A DNA stretch of 64,000 nt from NCBI RefSeq assembly GCF_901709675.1, contig NC_051101.1:9258501-9322500 (forward strand). The letters run 5' to 3'. Source of the DNA: Syngnathus acus (taxonomy: Eukaryota > Chordata > Actinopteri > Syngnathiformes > Syngnathidae). The notes under the pieces were generated by a model. The model worked only from the letters and a program-made list of their open reading frames with translations, ran no database searches and was not told where the DNA came from. Shown piece after piece: positions 45,564 through 56,198 of the stretch (its first letter is position 1; every line of letters starts with the position of its first letter). A program made the translations under genes and the position numbers.

Positions 45564-46429
45564 GGGCCAAACCTTTTGACCTACATGCTCTTTATATATA
45601 ATTATACATATAAAATTGAAAGTTTTGGTTCAATATTACACAAAACCTGATTTATAAGTGTTAGCTGTACATTAGTTATGATAAAAGTATGTGCGAGTGT
45701 GCATGGCGGTTTTGTTTTATTTTTAGGTTCTCTGGAAAATTTTACTCTCAAGCCACAGACATGTTTGAAGCTGCACCTGCTCTTTTCTGAAAGAGCCAGC
45801 AAAGAACTTTGTATTTATGCACACATGGTTCCAATATTCCTTTTCTTGACGCATAGATTAACATTGACACTGTTTTTTTTAAATCCAGCATAATTTATTG
45901 AGTAAATGTTTAATTATATTTTAAATTCAGAAGAACAGGAAAGAGGACAAACTTAGCTAATTAAAATTGATAGGCCACAATTAGAAATAACCTAAGAAAT
46001 CACACGAGTCATTTATAGTGACAATATATTCAAAGGTAACGGGGGAAATTATATTCTGATACGTATATGGGACTGTTTGAAAAATATTTTCAACAAATAG
46101 AAAATGATTATTTATTTTAGATCTGGTGATACTACTAAGATGATAATGCTAATCACATACTATTTGTTCTTGATATCAGTATGGCTCTTATTTGTTACTT
46201 TTAGCTCAGGTATCAACGTTACAGAACATACAGTAATTTGTTTTCTCCCCCCCCCCACAAACCGTATAAAGTTAATCTGATTTTTTTTTCATGTTGAATT
46301 ATTGTACAGTCATAGAATCAAGTGAAATATATAGCTGTTAATTAGATACTGTCACTACTAAGCCTGGTTTTAGTTTCCCTCCTCAAACAGCTGCATGAAA
46401 ATTCTCATGCGCCCCACTAAGACACTCAC

Positions 46430-46492
46430 GTGCACACACGCACACGCACGCAAACGCGCACACGCACGCAAACACGCACACACGCACACAGC
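46430..46492. repeat. (CA)n/(CACG)n-rich tract
   Basis: Imperfect CACACG and CACGCA units. Confidence 0.85.
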
Positions 46493-47920
46493 TTGGATAG
46501 AGTTGACCTCTTTACAGAAATTCCCAAATCTCTACACGTGGCATAATTCATAAATTCATCAGCACTTACAGTACAAAACGCAGGCATGCAATCTTTTCCA
46601 ATACATTTAAATACATCACATTTAATTCGAATAACCTACCTTTTTTTTTTCCCCCACATGCAGATGAGCCCACGTCCACTTCCCAAAACCCACGCGATCA
46701 TTCAGATAAAAATCCATTGAATGGCTGATAAGCGTGATGTCGGGCTCGGTTCGGCTCCAGTTCGGCGTGTCATGCGGGTTCCCTCCGTCCGTGCACTGCG
46801 ATGCAATGCACTGTGAGAGCCTCACTACACTCTGAACATCTGCTCATTTCACGTGACTTTTTCCTTCCCCAAAAAAAGAAAAAAAAAAGCCTAACATCTG
46901 TTCTAAATAGGTTTCATTCTGTGTGCCTCAATTGGCAACTGCTTTCTGAAAAGAGGAAACATATTTAAGATTGCTTCATCCAGGGGAAAAGGTGTTTTTA
47001 ATTTGGCGTTAGTTCAATTTCAAGGCTAGTGTGGTGCGTTCAGAGCAATAGGAATATAAGATTATTATGATAGGTAAATGTAAAATTCACCAAGTCAATC
47101 GAGGGCCTGTGGATGTGTTTGTGGGTTTGTGGCGTCCCCCCTCCCGCCCACGCAAACGGCAAAAGTGGCCCCCTAGTCCACGCTACCTTCACGGCCTCCT
47201 TAAATTTCATAGACATCTGGGAATTCCATACATGCCTCGAAGGCCAATTACACACCTTCAAACGGTCACGGCTTTCTTTTTGGACAGTGAGAAAAACTTT
47301 CCCACGTCACCTAAACGTTTCACAAAGCGGTGACGGCACGCACCGGGACACCGGAAGTCGCTTTATATCATGTTGGTTCATTTATCCACGTAAACTGTAG
47401 TTTGGAAAAAACTAGTCAGTTTATGTACCGACGCAATTTAGATGATTAGAATATCGGAACGATAAGAAAATGCATTCGCTGCACTCCGGATGCTAGGTTT
47501 TTGTTAACGCAGCATCGATAGTTTACATTTACAATATTTGAGCTGAGAAAACAAATGAATAAATAAATAAAATGAAATTAAACGAAAACACTTAGCATGT
47601 TGACACGTGTTCTCTAGTCTTTATTTGTTTATGCGAATGTGTGGGTACAAGCCATGACTTTAATTTACACGCAAAGGAATACTGGAGCAATAAATACGTC
47701 ATTTTGTAAATGTATATTAAGGCAGTGTATTTTGCAGTTACTTCTTTTCGTTTTATCTTGCAATTGTATATGTAATCAAAACTTTTTTTGAGGTGGCATT
47801 TTAATCAATCTGCTTTTGTCATCGTGCCAGATCGTTTCTCACGTGCATCTTAATACCCTGACAAACGATCGTCAATTAGAACGAGCAAAGAAAAATTAAG
47901 GCAAAAATATTCTCGTTTTC

Positions 47921-47926
47921 TTTATT
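47921..47926 (-). terminator. twist1 polyadenylation signal
   Basis: AATAAA on the - strand in the context TTTTTTGCAATAAAGAAAACG. Context and spacing match the TWIST1 mRNA end known from mammals. Confidence 0.75.
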
Positions 47927-48111
47927 GCAAAAAATATACAAACATTTACAAAAGTGATAATAAAAATAGGAATGTATTTATATTTCAGACACAGGATGTA
48001 TTCCTAATTGTAATACCAATAAATAAATAAATGTTTTCTGAAAATATTTTTTGCACAGGTTTGATCCACAAAGACAGCCTTATATGTGGGCTACACCACC
48101 AGTAGAGAATT

Positions 48112-48163
48112 ACACACACACGCGCACACCCACGCACGCACGCGCGCACACACACACACACAT
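48112..48163. repeat. (CA)n/(CG)-rich microsatellite in twist1 3'UTR
   Basis: Alternating purine-pyrimidine CACACG/CGCGCA run; in the twist1 mRNA it reads as TG/CG repeats. Confidence 0.9.
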
Positions 48164-48445
48164 GCAAGTTACACTGCCTTGCTTGCAGAAATAAGTCCCA
48201 ATACATGTAGTAAAAGCAATTCTTCTTAACAGGCGTCAGCCGTGCTATATTCAACATTCGTCGTCAACAACATGTAAATACACCGTCAACAGAGTGGGTG
48301 GTGTGAGGGGGCTGCAAAAACAAACAAACAAAAAATCCCCTACAGCATCTCCGTGGTCTTTGCTTTAAATAGTGATCCCATGTATCCAGCATTGGACTCC
48401 AGGTATGTCCCGTCAGAATGTGAGAAGTTTAGAATCAGCAGTCAC

Positions 48446-49158
48446 CTGTGAGGGTCAACCGCACACACAATGATTTAAGTCTCAGGTTCTTGTATTGGAT
48501 GTCATTGCAATCAGTTCAGAGTGTTATTTTACTTGCACGTGACACATTAGAAAAAGACTATTTGCATCATGCATTTCAACGACATACAAAACATATTGGG
48601 GCATTTCCTAACATGCATTTTAATTGAACATGTTTGACATTTTATTTGGAATAATTATTGACATTACAATTTAGTTGCATAACAAATATTAGAGAACCTT
48701 ATAATGCATTGTATTAAAAAATGTTTTACATTTTAGCCCAAAATGTAACTATAACTGCCATTTTGTCTTGTGCTATAGTTGGGAGAAAAACAATTTGCAT
48801 CAGGTAGTTTGCCTGGTTGTTTCCTGTACTATAATGTGGAGAAGTCGTCTATATAGTAGATATAATAATGCATCATGCATTTTCAAGGTGAACACAAATA
48901 TTTGACAATATGCACGATGCACCACAGCAAAGAAAAAAATATGCATTCTAGCCATTTCTGGGAGAAACAAAATAAGCAGGCATGCATTTTAGTCGGGGAA
49001 AAACTATATTTGACAATATGCATAACGTATTTTGCACGGAAAAATAGGCATGCATTGATTTTAGCGGAGGGGCGGGGGGGCTATATTGGACTATACATTA
49101 GCAAAGAAAAAAACATGCGTGCAATCTAGTGGGGGAAAATAACGGCGGCCCTGCCTAC
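48446..49158 (-). other. twist1 3'UTR intron with degenerate tandem repeat
   Basis: 713-bp intron between the coding and noncoding exons. The part nearest exon 1 (48897-49140) consists of three diverged units starting at 48897, 49005 and 49082. Each unit carries a TATATTTGACAATATG-like start, a TGCATT..TAG motif and a GGGGAAAA-like end. The rest is AT-rich. Confidence 0.6.
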
Positions 49159-49855
49159 CATGTTGGGCCAGAGCCGTCCCGGTGCTAGTGAGATGTGGAC
49201 ATGGACCAGGCGCCCTCCATCCTCCACACGGAGAAGGCGTAGCTGAGCCTCTCGTGGGCCACATAGCTGCAGCTGGACATCTTGGCGTCCAGCTCGTCGC
49301 TCTGCAACACCTGGCACAGGAAGTCGATGTACCTGGCGGCCAGTTTGAGCGTCTGTATTTTGCTCAGCTTGTCTGAGGGAAGCGTGGGGATGATCTTGCG
49401 CAGGGCCGCGAACGCCTCGTTGAGCGACTGAGTCCTCTGACGCTCCCGCACGTTGGCCATGACTCGCTGGCTCTGGAGTTCCTCGAGGGACTGCGGGCTG
49501 CCGCTGCTGCTCGATTTCTTGCCTCGCTTCCCCCCTGCCGCGATCGGGCTGTCCGAGTCTTCAGCGGCTTGTTTCCTGCTCGGCCTGCGCTTCCTTGCGC
49601 TTCTTTTGGGCTGGGTGTCCGCCTCCCCTTCGCTGTTGCTCAGGCTGTCCACAGGGGAGACCGGGGAGCTGCTCGACTCTTCCCCCAAATTTTCCTCGGA
49701 CATCTCCACTCGCCACACGAAAATAGCGCGCCCCCTCTAAAAGAGTCCAAATATTACCTCCCTGTCATCAAGTCTTCTGGTTAGTCCACCTGGAGGTCTG
49801 TGCAGTCAGAAGACGCCAAAGTATCCATAGATAGGCCTCCGGGAGGACAAATCTT
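49159..49855 (-). other. twist1: twist1 exon 1 (estimated 5'UTR to 3'UTR splice donor)
   Basis: The exon runs from an estimated start about 30 bases past the TATA box to a donor ACATG|GTAGGC at 49159/49158, only 26 bases after the stop codon. A 3'UTR intron just after the stop is a known feature of vertebrate TWIST1. Confidence 0.65.
49185..49703 (-). CDS. twist1: twist1, bHLH transcription factor Twist1
   Basis: Single coding exon of 172 aa, ATG at 49703 to TAG at 49185. The frame stays open upstream to a GTG at 49718, but ATG 49703 ([20 protein letters not shown]) is the family-like start. Two nuclear signals are visible: KRSARKRR at 33-40 and KRGKK at 59-63. The bHLH domain spans 80-133, with basic region [19 protein letters not shown] and loop [10 protein letters not shown] identical to mammalian Twist1. 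The C-terminal Twist box (143-172, ...[19 protein letters not shown]) binds RUNX2 in mammals. The glycine-rich linker of mammalian TWIST1 is absent, as expected in fish. Helix 2 reads IDFLCQVL with Cys where mammalian TWIST1 has Tyr. The factor dimerises with E proteins and acts in cranial neural crest, mesoderm and EMT. I could not decide twist1a versus twist1b. Confidence 0.97.
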   Translation of the reverse strand: MSEENLGEESSSSPVSPVDSLSNSEGEADTQPKRSARKRRPSRKQAAEDSDSPIAAGGKRGKKSSSSGSPQSLEELQSQRVMANVRERQRTQSLNEAFAALRKIIPTLPSDKLSKIQTLKLAARYIDFLCQVLQSDELDAKMSSCSYVAHERLSYAFSVWRMEGAWSMSTSH

Positions 49856-49881
49856 CTGACACTTGAGAAAGTTGGCCTCAT

Positions 49882-49942
49882 CTTATAGGCTGAAAACTTT
49901 TTGGGAAGGCACGCGATTGGACGAGACGGCAAGCGACGTCAT
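49882..49942 (-). promoter_or_regulatory. twist1 core promoter (TATA, CCAAT, CRE-like)
   Basis: Read on the - strand: TGACGTCG-type CRE at 49941-49934, CCAAT at 49920-49916, and CCTATAAGA (TATA) at 49889-49881. The order and 30-60 bp spacings are those of a classical TATA promoter, with a start expected near 49855, about 150 bp before the ATG. Confidence 0.65.
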
Positions 49943-50060
49943 TCGAGAGGTGGGCCTTCTTGTGACAAAAGAAATCCAGATAACGGTGCTCTATCGTTAC
50001 ATCATAGTAGGAAACAAAATCGTTGTTTGCTTTTGCCTTTATCTATCTATAAATAAAATA

Positions 50061-50061
50061 G

Positions 50062-50103
<42 letters not shown>

Positions 50104-50292
50104 GCATTGTCTGTCTGTCTGTCTCTCTGTCTGTCCTTGTCTCTGTCTCTCTGTCTGTCCTTGTCTCTGTCTGTCTGTCTCTCTGTCTGTCCTTGTCTCT
50201 GTCTGTCTCTCTGTCTGTCCTTGTCTCTGTCTGTCTCTCTGTCTGTCCTTCTCTCTGTCCTTCCCTCTGTCTGTCTTTCTGTCTGTCTCTCG
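50061..50292. repeat. (TATC)n then (CTGT)n array upstream of twist1
   Basis: About 10 TATC units (50061-50103), then nearly 190 bp of CTGT/CTCT units with regular TGTCCTTGTCTCTGTCTGTC higher-order copies. It starts about 120 bp upstream of the CRE-like site. The long Ser/Leu/Cys and Arg/Asp/Gln frames here are repeat artefacts. Confidence 0.95.
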
Positions 50293-51739
50293 GTCCAATA
50301 TTTTGACCCTCTCATGCAGCTGGTAACCAAAATAGTACAGTTGCACACCACTTCAACCACAGTATTATTGGATAGCATATTATTACATTAAAACCTCAAT
50401 CATATCTGCATATTATCACCCTTCACTTTACATCTGTTTATGACACATCAACATATTTCCTAAACCTTTTCATGTTTCAAGCACTTTAGATGGTACAAAT
50501 GAGACACCATTACATTCAAAAAGAAATAACACGGACAAACCAATACAACTTAAAGCGTACGCAACCAAAACAGTAACATGTAAGATTTTGCCTCAAGGGA
50601 CAAATTGCCTCCTCGGTCACATCGTAGCCCAATTGTTTTTTTTTTAGACAATCTGCACAGACCCCAAGAATCACACATTCTCTTATGCAACCATGCATGC
50701 AATCCACATGACGTTTGCTAATAATGTTTCCATAGTCTGACCTAATCCCATGGAGATCAAACACGTCTCATTATGCAACACGCATGAGCCCAATCTGACA
50801 CATTGCACATGCAGCCAAAGTTGGCCAACTTTTTCCTCATGCTCTAATTATATTCCCCACAAGAGGGCATGTTTTGGTTATAAGCCACAAAAGTAGATTT
50901 TAAAAGGATCATTAAAAAGCATCATAAATCACAGGCTACACTATGTCTTTGTGCATATGGATATGAAACAATGCGCGCATCAGAGCCCCCCTGTTGAGTC
51001 GGCATAGCCAATGGAGAGGAGAATGCACCTTTGTGTGCAAGGCCCTCTGGTATTTACTGGCACGGTGATACAATATCCATCTTGTTTAGTGGAGGATTAC
51101 TTTGTTTAGGTTGAGAAGGCCCCGGTCCACGGGAGCAGCATCTGGTTCAGGAAACGGGGGGCACTCGGGGTGAGAGGTCACAACACCAACCAAACCATCC
51201 ATTTACATCTTCGCGGAGGCCTGAGAGTGAAGTATTGTTCCAAAGGGAGCACCTCCAGGTACCAATAACACACACATGCTTGTTTAAGTGGAACTTGGGC
51301 TACATTGTAACAAAAAAATTAAATCGATCATAAATGAGCATCAAAATGAAGGTTTATGCAGGTGACAAACTAGAATCAGAAAGTGTGTTGTCAAGGTGAA
51401 CACACCTGTGGGTTGTCACTGTCCATGGTACTGATTTCAGCAAGTACCTATTACCTGCAGGTGAGGAGCAGTCTCTATTCATTTTCTATGGAGCAGGTGC
51501 TCAGAGGAGGAAAAGTGTACAAACAACTAGAAAGCAACATAGGAAATCGTCTCACTACAAAATGGCTAAAGCAACGATTCATCAATAATGAAATGTCAGA
51601 ATGTGATGAGACTCACCTCCCAGGCGGTTACATGATCTTCTTCTGCATGGTTGCCAGAGTATCAAACTAGAATTTATTGTCTATGTTTCAATCCCTTTTT
51701 ACACTTGTGTCAAAAATATGACTTCAACATGGTGATCAA

Positions 51740-51900
51740 AAATGTTACGATGGCAACGGTTGCAACAAAGAACAGATTTATTCCATTTCTATTATTTCCA
51801 AGGGGAAAATTTGTTTGAATTTACGAACAAAGTGTAGGTCGACGTGCAGCCTGGAACAAATTCTTTGGAGGGTTCCAGGCTAGTGATGTATTTATGTGGA
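51740..51900 (+). mobile_element. possible degenerate DNA-transposon remnant
   Basis: TATTATTTCCAAGGGGAAAA and TTTACGAACAAAG belong to a motif set that recurs around 42490-42530 (ATTATTTCCTATGAGGAAAA) and 43690-43740 (CATTTCCTATGGGAAAA, ending GGTCGACC). A shared old repeat family is likely; boundaries are unclear. Confidence 0.3.
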
Positions 51901-53843
51901 AAGAGAAGCTTCTTGGCAACATGGCGGATTAGTGGTTCATATAGTGGAGAGATTTGTATTTGAATTTAGTCTCAGGTTTTTGCATGGTCAAGATGATGAC
52001 TAAACCATTGATAACATAAAATGGTGTAGCAGTTCCTTTTATCCAGATCTCACGTTCTCGCTAGACCCAATGTCGCTACTCCTCTCCATAGATAGGTTTT
52101 GTCCTTTTTTCCTGTCATCCTGCTAACTGCATCGTGTTATTTACTATGCCACTGGTTAAAAAAGGTCATTCAAACAACAAAGCTTGTGGCGCAGGCCTTT
52201 TTGCACGGTATATACATAAAAAAATAGAAGCTTGTATTTAGGCCAACTCTATATTTATAATCCTTGGCAGATTGCACTGCCGAGTTCAGTTCTTTGCTGC
52301 TGAAGTGACTCTGAGAAAACACAGCTGGTTCTCAACTACATGATGTCATCACGGGACAACTCCACCGGTGTTGATCTTTAATAAAGACCTAACCTTCATC
52401 CCACTGTCGGGAAAGGACACACGCAAATACAAAAAAAAGTCCACGCCATGACGTGTGTCCACTCATCCACTTATCAACGAGCTCCCGCTCGGTCGTTGTG
52501 ATCCTTTAAGTATTCATTACGGTCTAAAAATGAGCGTGATGGCGCACCCTCCCAGAGGTCACATCAATGCAGCTCGGGATCTCGTTCACTATACGATCTG
52601 AATCCCAGCCAGATCCACAGAGACCTGTCTGTTTTCTCTGCTGGGGCCTTGGAAGGCAACGTTTCTCTATCGGCCCACTCGTATCTGCTGCAAAAACAAA
52701 CCGCAGTCCCTTTCTATGTAGCCATGACGCTCCCACAATTGCCTGTGATATCCGCGTTCACTCCATTAAAGCGAGCCGGAGTTCGATGCCAGCTCGCCGA
52801 GATGGATCAGCTGTGCGTCGTGAGGAAAGACAGGGCTCTTTAAAAAAGGACGAGAGAGGTCAATTAACCCCCAGGGCGCTAACGAGGTTAAGCAATGGAT
52901 GACAACATTGTCGTTAGTAACAGAATGTGCCATTCAGGAGAGAAATCCAGACATGGATTTTTTTTTTTTTTTTTAATTCTGATAGCGGCAGTCCTGTGAG
53001 AGTGAGAGATGATTTGGGGTGTCGAGAAGGGAGGTGAGGATAAAAACGAGCCTTTATAAGCCGTCTGGACATGGAGGAGCCAGGACTCCTGGACCTAGCA
53101 GTAAAAGAAAGTCTTTAAAGCACACAGGCTTTTGATGTTGCCCATTCTAATCGGGCTTCGAGTTTCTGTTCCTGCTTGTTGCGCAATTGCACTCGGTCTG
53201 AGCCAAGGCCTGCCGTCAGCAGTGGCACGCTGGCAAGAACATATGTTTGCGTGTTGATCCTATCCGTGTCTGATTAGAAGCGCCATTTGTGTGATTTTAT
53301 TTTCCTTTTACCGAAACTCAAGAGAGTCACCAAAGGACTCGTTTTGAAGATGTGGATGACATCAGAATGGCAGTGATGACAAAACTGCAGAGGATCATGG
53401 AAGAAAAGTGTGGCAGAGCAGGCTGGGAGAGAACATTCGATTCCGGAGTGATTTACTTGGAAGGGGAAAACTAATTAGTATATCAGTTCATCAATTTCTC
53501 TCTGTTGTGAACATGAATCGTCTCCGACGAATTACTGGGATTAGGCTGCCTGATCTTTTTTTTGCAGTTGAGTGAATAAACGTCTTGCTACTCTATGACA
53601 AAATATAGTAATAAAACAAAATGTGACTTTCGTACTGCCAATAAGAAAGGGAATCTCCCTTAGGCAAGGCATTCCCATTTAATGAAGGTTGATGTACTGT
53701 AGTGGAAGTTGACGCACACACACTAACTAACTTTTCCCTTACATTTTGTTTTAGAAGTGGAAATTCAGCGTGTGTGTTTTTGGCTCCTCAGCTGCAGTTA
53801 AATCCTCAAACCTGGAGCGTAGTGAGCCGTGCCTTCTGCTGTC

Positions 53844-53940
53844 TATAAAAGCTCGGTGGCATCCAGCAGACCACACACAAACGTTCACCCAGGCCGCTGC
53901 AGCAGGCTGACCAGTGCAGTGACCCACGCGATGAAAATGT
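53844..53940 (+). promoter_or_regulatory. TATA-box promoter-like element
   Basis: TATAAAAG at 53844-53851 in GC-rich flanks (CTGTCTATAAAAGCTCGG). About 80 bases later comes CACGCGATGAAAATG, whose ATG opens only a 7-codon frame. It could start a noncoding RNA or a gene spliced beyond recognition. Confidence 0.3.
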
Positions 53941-54820
53941 CTGAGTTACAGTAGCTTTATCGCGGCTTTGCTTTAAACAGGTGCTGTGTTGGATTTACAA
54001 AATGCTGCGTTTGTGTGAAGCTCTTGGAATAAAAAAAAATCTGACAGATTTATCTTCTGAGAACTGGGCAACAAATCAGTGCAACAGTGGTGTTTTTGTA
54101 TTGGTGTGGCACAGAGGAATTCCAATGTATCTTCCAAGGGAAATGTTATAAATAAAAAATAATCCCTGAGTCATTAGAACAACATCACAAGTGGAATCAA
54201 ATTTTGATTCCGTACTAGACAAACTGTAGACACATAAATCAACAGAATCGCCCCTTAATCTTTTTCCTGGTTACATAACACATTTGCATGGCCTCTTGTC
54301 GCTAAGCGAAATTGACGTGGCAAAATCATTTGTGCCTAAATATCAGCCATGTTAATTTATAAACAATAGCCCGCTGCTCAGTAGTGAATATAAAATATAT
54401 ATTTTTTAAAAACGTCCTAATCCAAACACTCTATATTTATTTTGCAAGCAAGAGATTCATAATCCAAAGTCGAAAAGGAAAACACGTCCAAGAAGCAACA
54501 AGCGGATGTTAACACATCAATCAGAGGTTTCAGTTCATTCCAATGATGAAAACGTAGTTAACATTCCAGCAATTTGACTTACGAACTTGGTCACCGAATG
54601 AATCAAACTCCTAAATCAAATCACGGCGAATCAACTGAAGATGTGAGGGCGAGTGTGTCACGACTCGGGGAATGATCTGGGCGGAGGAGGGTCTCCCATC
54701 TCTTGCCAAGAACAACACAGCAGAAGATCCTGCTGACTTCTATATTAAATAGCCTGGAATCTTATCTTTCTTCGTTTTGTCATTTCACTCGTTGGGTCGA
54801 GGGTTCAGAACCGACGAGCG

Positions 54821-54838
54821 TATCCCACAATGCATCGA
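54821..54838 (+). promoter_or_regulatory. ZNF143 (SPH/Staf)-like motif
   Basis: TATCCCACAATGCATCGA resembles the Staf/ZNF143 core CCCANAATGCAT. It sits in a 400-bp block (54660-55060) of raised GC that ends in a pyrimidine-rich run. Confidence 0.35.
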
Positions 54839-55321
54839 GAGACGTGATTATAAATGATGCGAGGTTGGTCCGTGAACTGCAGCTGCATCTCTGCTCACCT
54901 CTGCGACCTCTTCTTCCTCCTTTCCCTTCTCCTCCTCCTCACCCAGGACACAATGGGCTACCTCTCCAGCGATGTTGTTTTTGGAACAGGAACCCTTCAG
55001 CCTGCCTTTGGTTGACACAAATTAGCCAAGGACACATCCTTTGAGAGATTTACCCCCAAGCGCTCAGCTGATTGTAGATTTTTTGTGTATTTGCTCTTGG
55101 GAGTTGTGTTTATTTTCACTCATCATGGAGGAAGTTGTGTGGTCACCCAGCTGGGCATGTCATCAAGGCGTGATGCCATTCAAGCTTGATTATCACCTCA
55201 AATAATTTGAAGCAATAGCTACAAGTAGTGTGGAGGTACTTCTGGGTAGGTGCAAATGCTTCAAAATTGTGAATTAGTTTGTTAATGAGAAATTACCAAG
55301 ATTTAATGTTGCGACTGTAGC

Positions 55322-55378
55322 ATTGGTGTCAAACATAAGGACAGAGGGCCCGATCTGGCCCACCACGTTATTTTATTC
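55322..55378 (+). mobile_element. decayed fragment of the same hAT-type MITE
   Basis: TTGGTGTCAAACATAAGGAC ... GGCCCGATCTGGCCCACCAC..TTATTTTAT matches the left part of copies 1 and 2 with many changes. The right end is not found. Confidence 0.55.
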
Positions 55379-56160
55379 GACTATATCTGAGTTGACTGAC
55401 TCTTTGAAATACGGCGATAAAATTGCGACTAGTTGCCAGTTAATTGCAAGGAAGATATAGACAAACTATTTTCACATTAAACAACCTTTTTGTCACTATC
55501 ACAAAATTCGATCAAACCAGTGTGGCGTAAACATGAAATAATAGTGCGGACTGCACATATTAAGCACTAGACATTGCAAATAGGCCAACATATGAATATA
55601 AAAGAAATAATAATAAAGCCTACTGGACGACCTTTTACTTGAAGTCAGCTGGGAACAATAGGCGGTGGCAGTTCATCAATCCGAGACTTTACGATGGCAG
55701 GCATGTGTGTTATGAAAACTCTCACATTGCTGATTATCAGCATACCTCAACGCCAACCCTGTTGACTCCATCTGGTTTTTAGATCACTGGTGGACTAGGA
55801 GTGTCACGCTTGGTGCATCAGGCCTGTCAGCAACTACGCTCTCTGCACATCCCCCACACCGTCGCTGTACACCTGACAAAACTTTTGACCACCACATAGG
55901 ATTACATTGGATCCAAATAAGAAGGAGCTGATTCAGGGCTTTATAAATAAATTTGACTCCTTTTACCATCGTTTCACTGACCGATTCTCCGCTGATGTTT
56001 CGCAAAGCTCAAAGGGCTCATTTGTGTGCTTCATTTCATGAAATTCAACTTCTGTAAGACCGCTAGATGGAAAAAGTGAGAGAAAAGTAAAGCGGCCAGG
56101 ATGTGGACAAAGATTACTCACAAAGCTGCTCCAAAACGCTGCCAAACACTTCACGTTGTA

Positions 56161-56198
56161 TTTTTTTTTCTTTCTTTCTTTCTTTCTTTCTTTCTTTC
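56161..56198. repeat. (TTTC)n microsatellite
   Basis: T run followed by seven TTTC units. Confidence 0.9.

Larger units (their letters stand above)
26846..47904. other. gene-free interval between hdac9b and twist1
   Basis: About 21 kb. I searched by eye for HDAC catalytic motifs (HHGNG, PPGHHAE, SAGFDA, HPEHAGRIQSIWSRL) and found none. No other protein family is recognised either; all frames are under 150 codons. Blocks with higher GC and balanced composition that could be conserved regulatory DNA lie near 30100-30560, 36600-38150, 42480-43000 and 46660-47360. This position corresponds to the mammalian TWIST1 enhancer landscape. Confidence 0.6.
47905..48445 (-). other. twist1: twist1 noncoding exon 2 (3'UTR)
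   Basis: Acceptor CCCTCACAG at 48446 opens an exon that starts GTGACTGCTGATTC. Its 3' end resembles the human TWIST1 3'UTR end: TATTTATTTATTG, then TTTGTAAAT..TTTGTATATTTTT..GCAATAAA. It contains a (TG/CG)n microsatellite at 48112-48163. Confidence 0.75.

Noticed and set aside
49704-49718. Longer twist1 start five codons upstream
   Set aside because: The codon at 49718 is GTG; the first ATG of the frame is 49703.
50092-50391. Several overlapping Ser/Leu/Cys and Arg/Asp/Gln frames
   Set aside because: They are translations of the CTGT array, whose period leaves multiple frames open.
55784-56005. 73-codon frame on the - strand (VKGVKFIYKALNQLLL...)
   Set aside because: Looks as if it might be a transposon or gene relic, but I recognise no family and it has no exon signals.
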